From Acidobacteriota bacterium (lineage in GTDB: Bacteria > Acidobacteriota > Blastocatellia > HR10), in assembly GCA_030550025.1 (NCBI GenBank), contig JAUQQC010000012.1:29545-93544 (forward strand): DNA of 64,000 nucleotides. Direction: 5' to 3'. Within the stretch, counting starts at the first letter, position 1; the number at the start of each line of letters is the position of its first letter. Position numbers and translations under genes: made by a program. Of this stretch, positions 63,970-64,000 are shown one piece after another. The notes below the pieces were generated by a model. It was not told the DNA's origin. It saw only the letters and a program-made list of their open reading frames with translations, and searched no databases.

Positions 63970-64000
63970 CCCCCCACCCCTGCTCCCCTCTCCCTCAGAG

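Overview
This 64 kb window is gene-dense, high-GC bacterial DNA with short spacers and many 1-4 nt overlaps. Lipid A genes (lpxD, fabZ, lpxA, lpxI), Skp and a heptosyltransferase-type GT9 point to a diderm cell with LPS. Other markers point to Acidobacteriota, probably a Blastocatellia-like or thermophilic lineage: a VWFA protein of the acidobacterial type, secreted CarboxypepD_reg-like proteins, a large BNR-repeat protein, bacillithiol synthesis (bshC) and LpxI instead of LpxH. No marker gene here fixes the species. No phage, transposase or CRISPR array is visible.

Layout. 0-11 kb: partial queG, a DUF2238 membrane protein, lpxD, a SpoIIM-like protein, a secreted amidohydrolase, GT9, a 6S RNA, ymdB, then skp-fabZ-lpxA-lpxI and selC (tRNA-Sec). 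11-23 kb: a fatty acid hydroxylase-type protein, dprA-topA-unknown PD-(D/E)XK protein-truB, then prkA-yeaH-spoVR. 22.7-25.2 kb (minus): a urate-oxidase-N-type membrane protein, three DsrE-like proteins and a TusA-like protein behind one strong promoter. 25.2-27.4 kb: HTH protein, CarboxypepD_reg protein, VWFA protein, LysW-like carrier. 27.5-31.3 kb (minus): rubrerythrin, Fe-S protein, DUF3501, Dps and a secreted protein. 31.4-45 kb: tatA, then two divergent lipid-related operons. 45-50.9 kb: small membrane proteins, serine hydrolase, nitrilase, bshC and a JAMM protease. 51-57 kb: cdaA-cdaR-glmM-glpK-glpD. 57-64 kb: BNR protein, CarboxypepD_reg protein, and a disturbed-looking esterase region at the edge.

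How the parts work together. The lpx/fabZ/skp genes build and escort the outer membrane. The rubrerythrin to Dps operon looks like a peroxide/iron stress unit, with a palindrome over its -10 box. The cda operon joins c-di-AMP synthesis to amino-sugar and glycerol metabolism. The best candidates for undescribed biology are (1) the divergent lipid cluster at 31.7-44.9 kb, which has two acyl-activating ligases, an ACP, two acyl-reductase-like SDRs (one with a degenerate HAD domain), a lipid kinase and a PlsC acyltransferase; (2) the DsrE x3/TusA-like/membrane operon, in which most expected sulfur-relay cysteines are missing; and (3) the PD-(D/E)XK protein between topA and truB. About fifteen promoters can be read by eye, nearly all with 16-18 nt between TTGnnn and TAnnnT, and they correct several start codons. 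All assignments come from reading the sequence; no database search was run.
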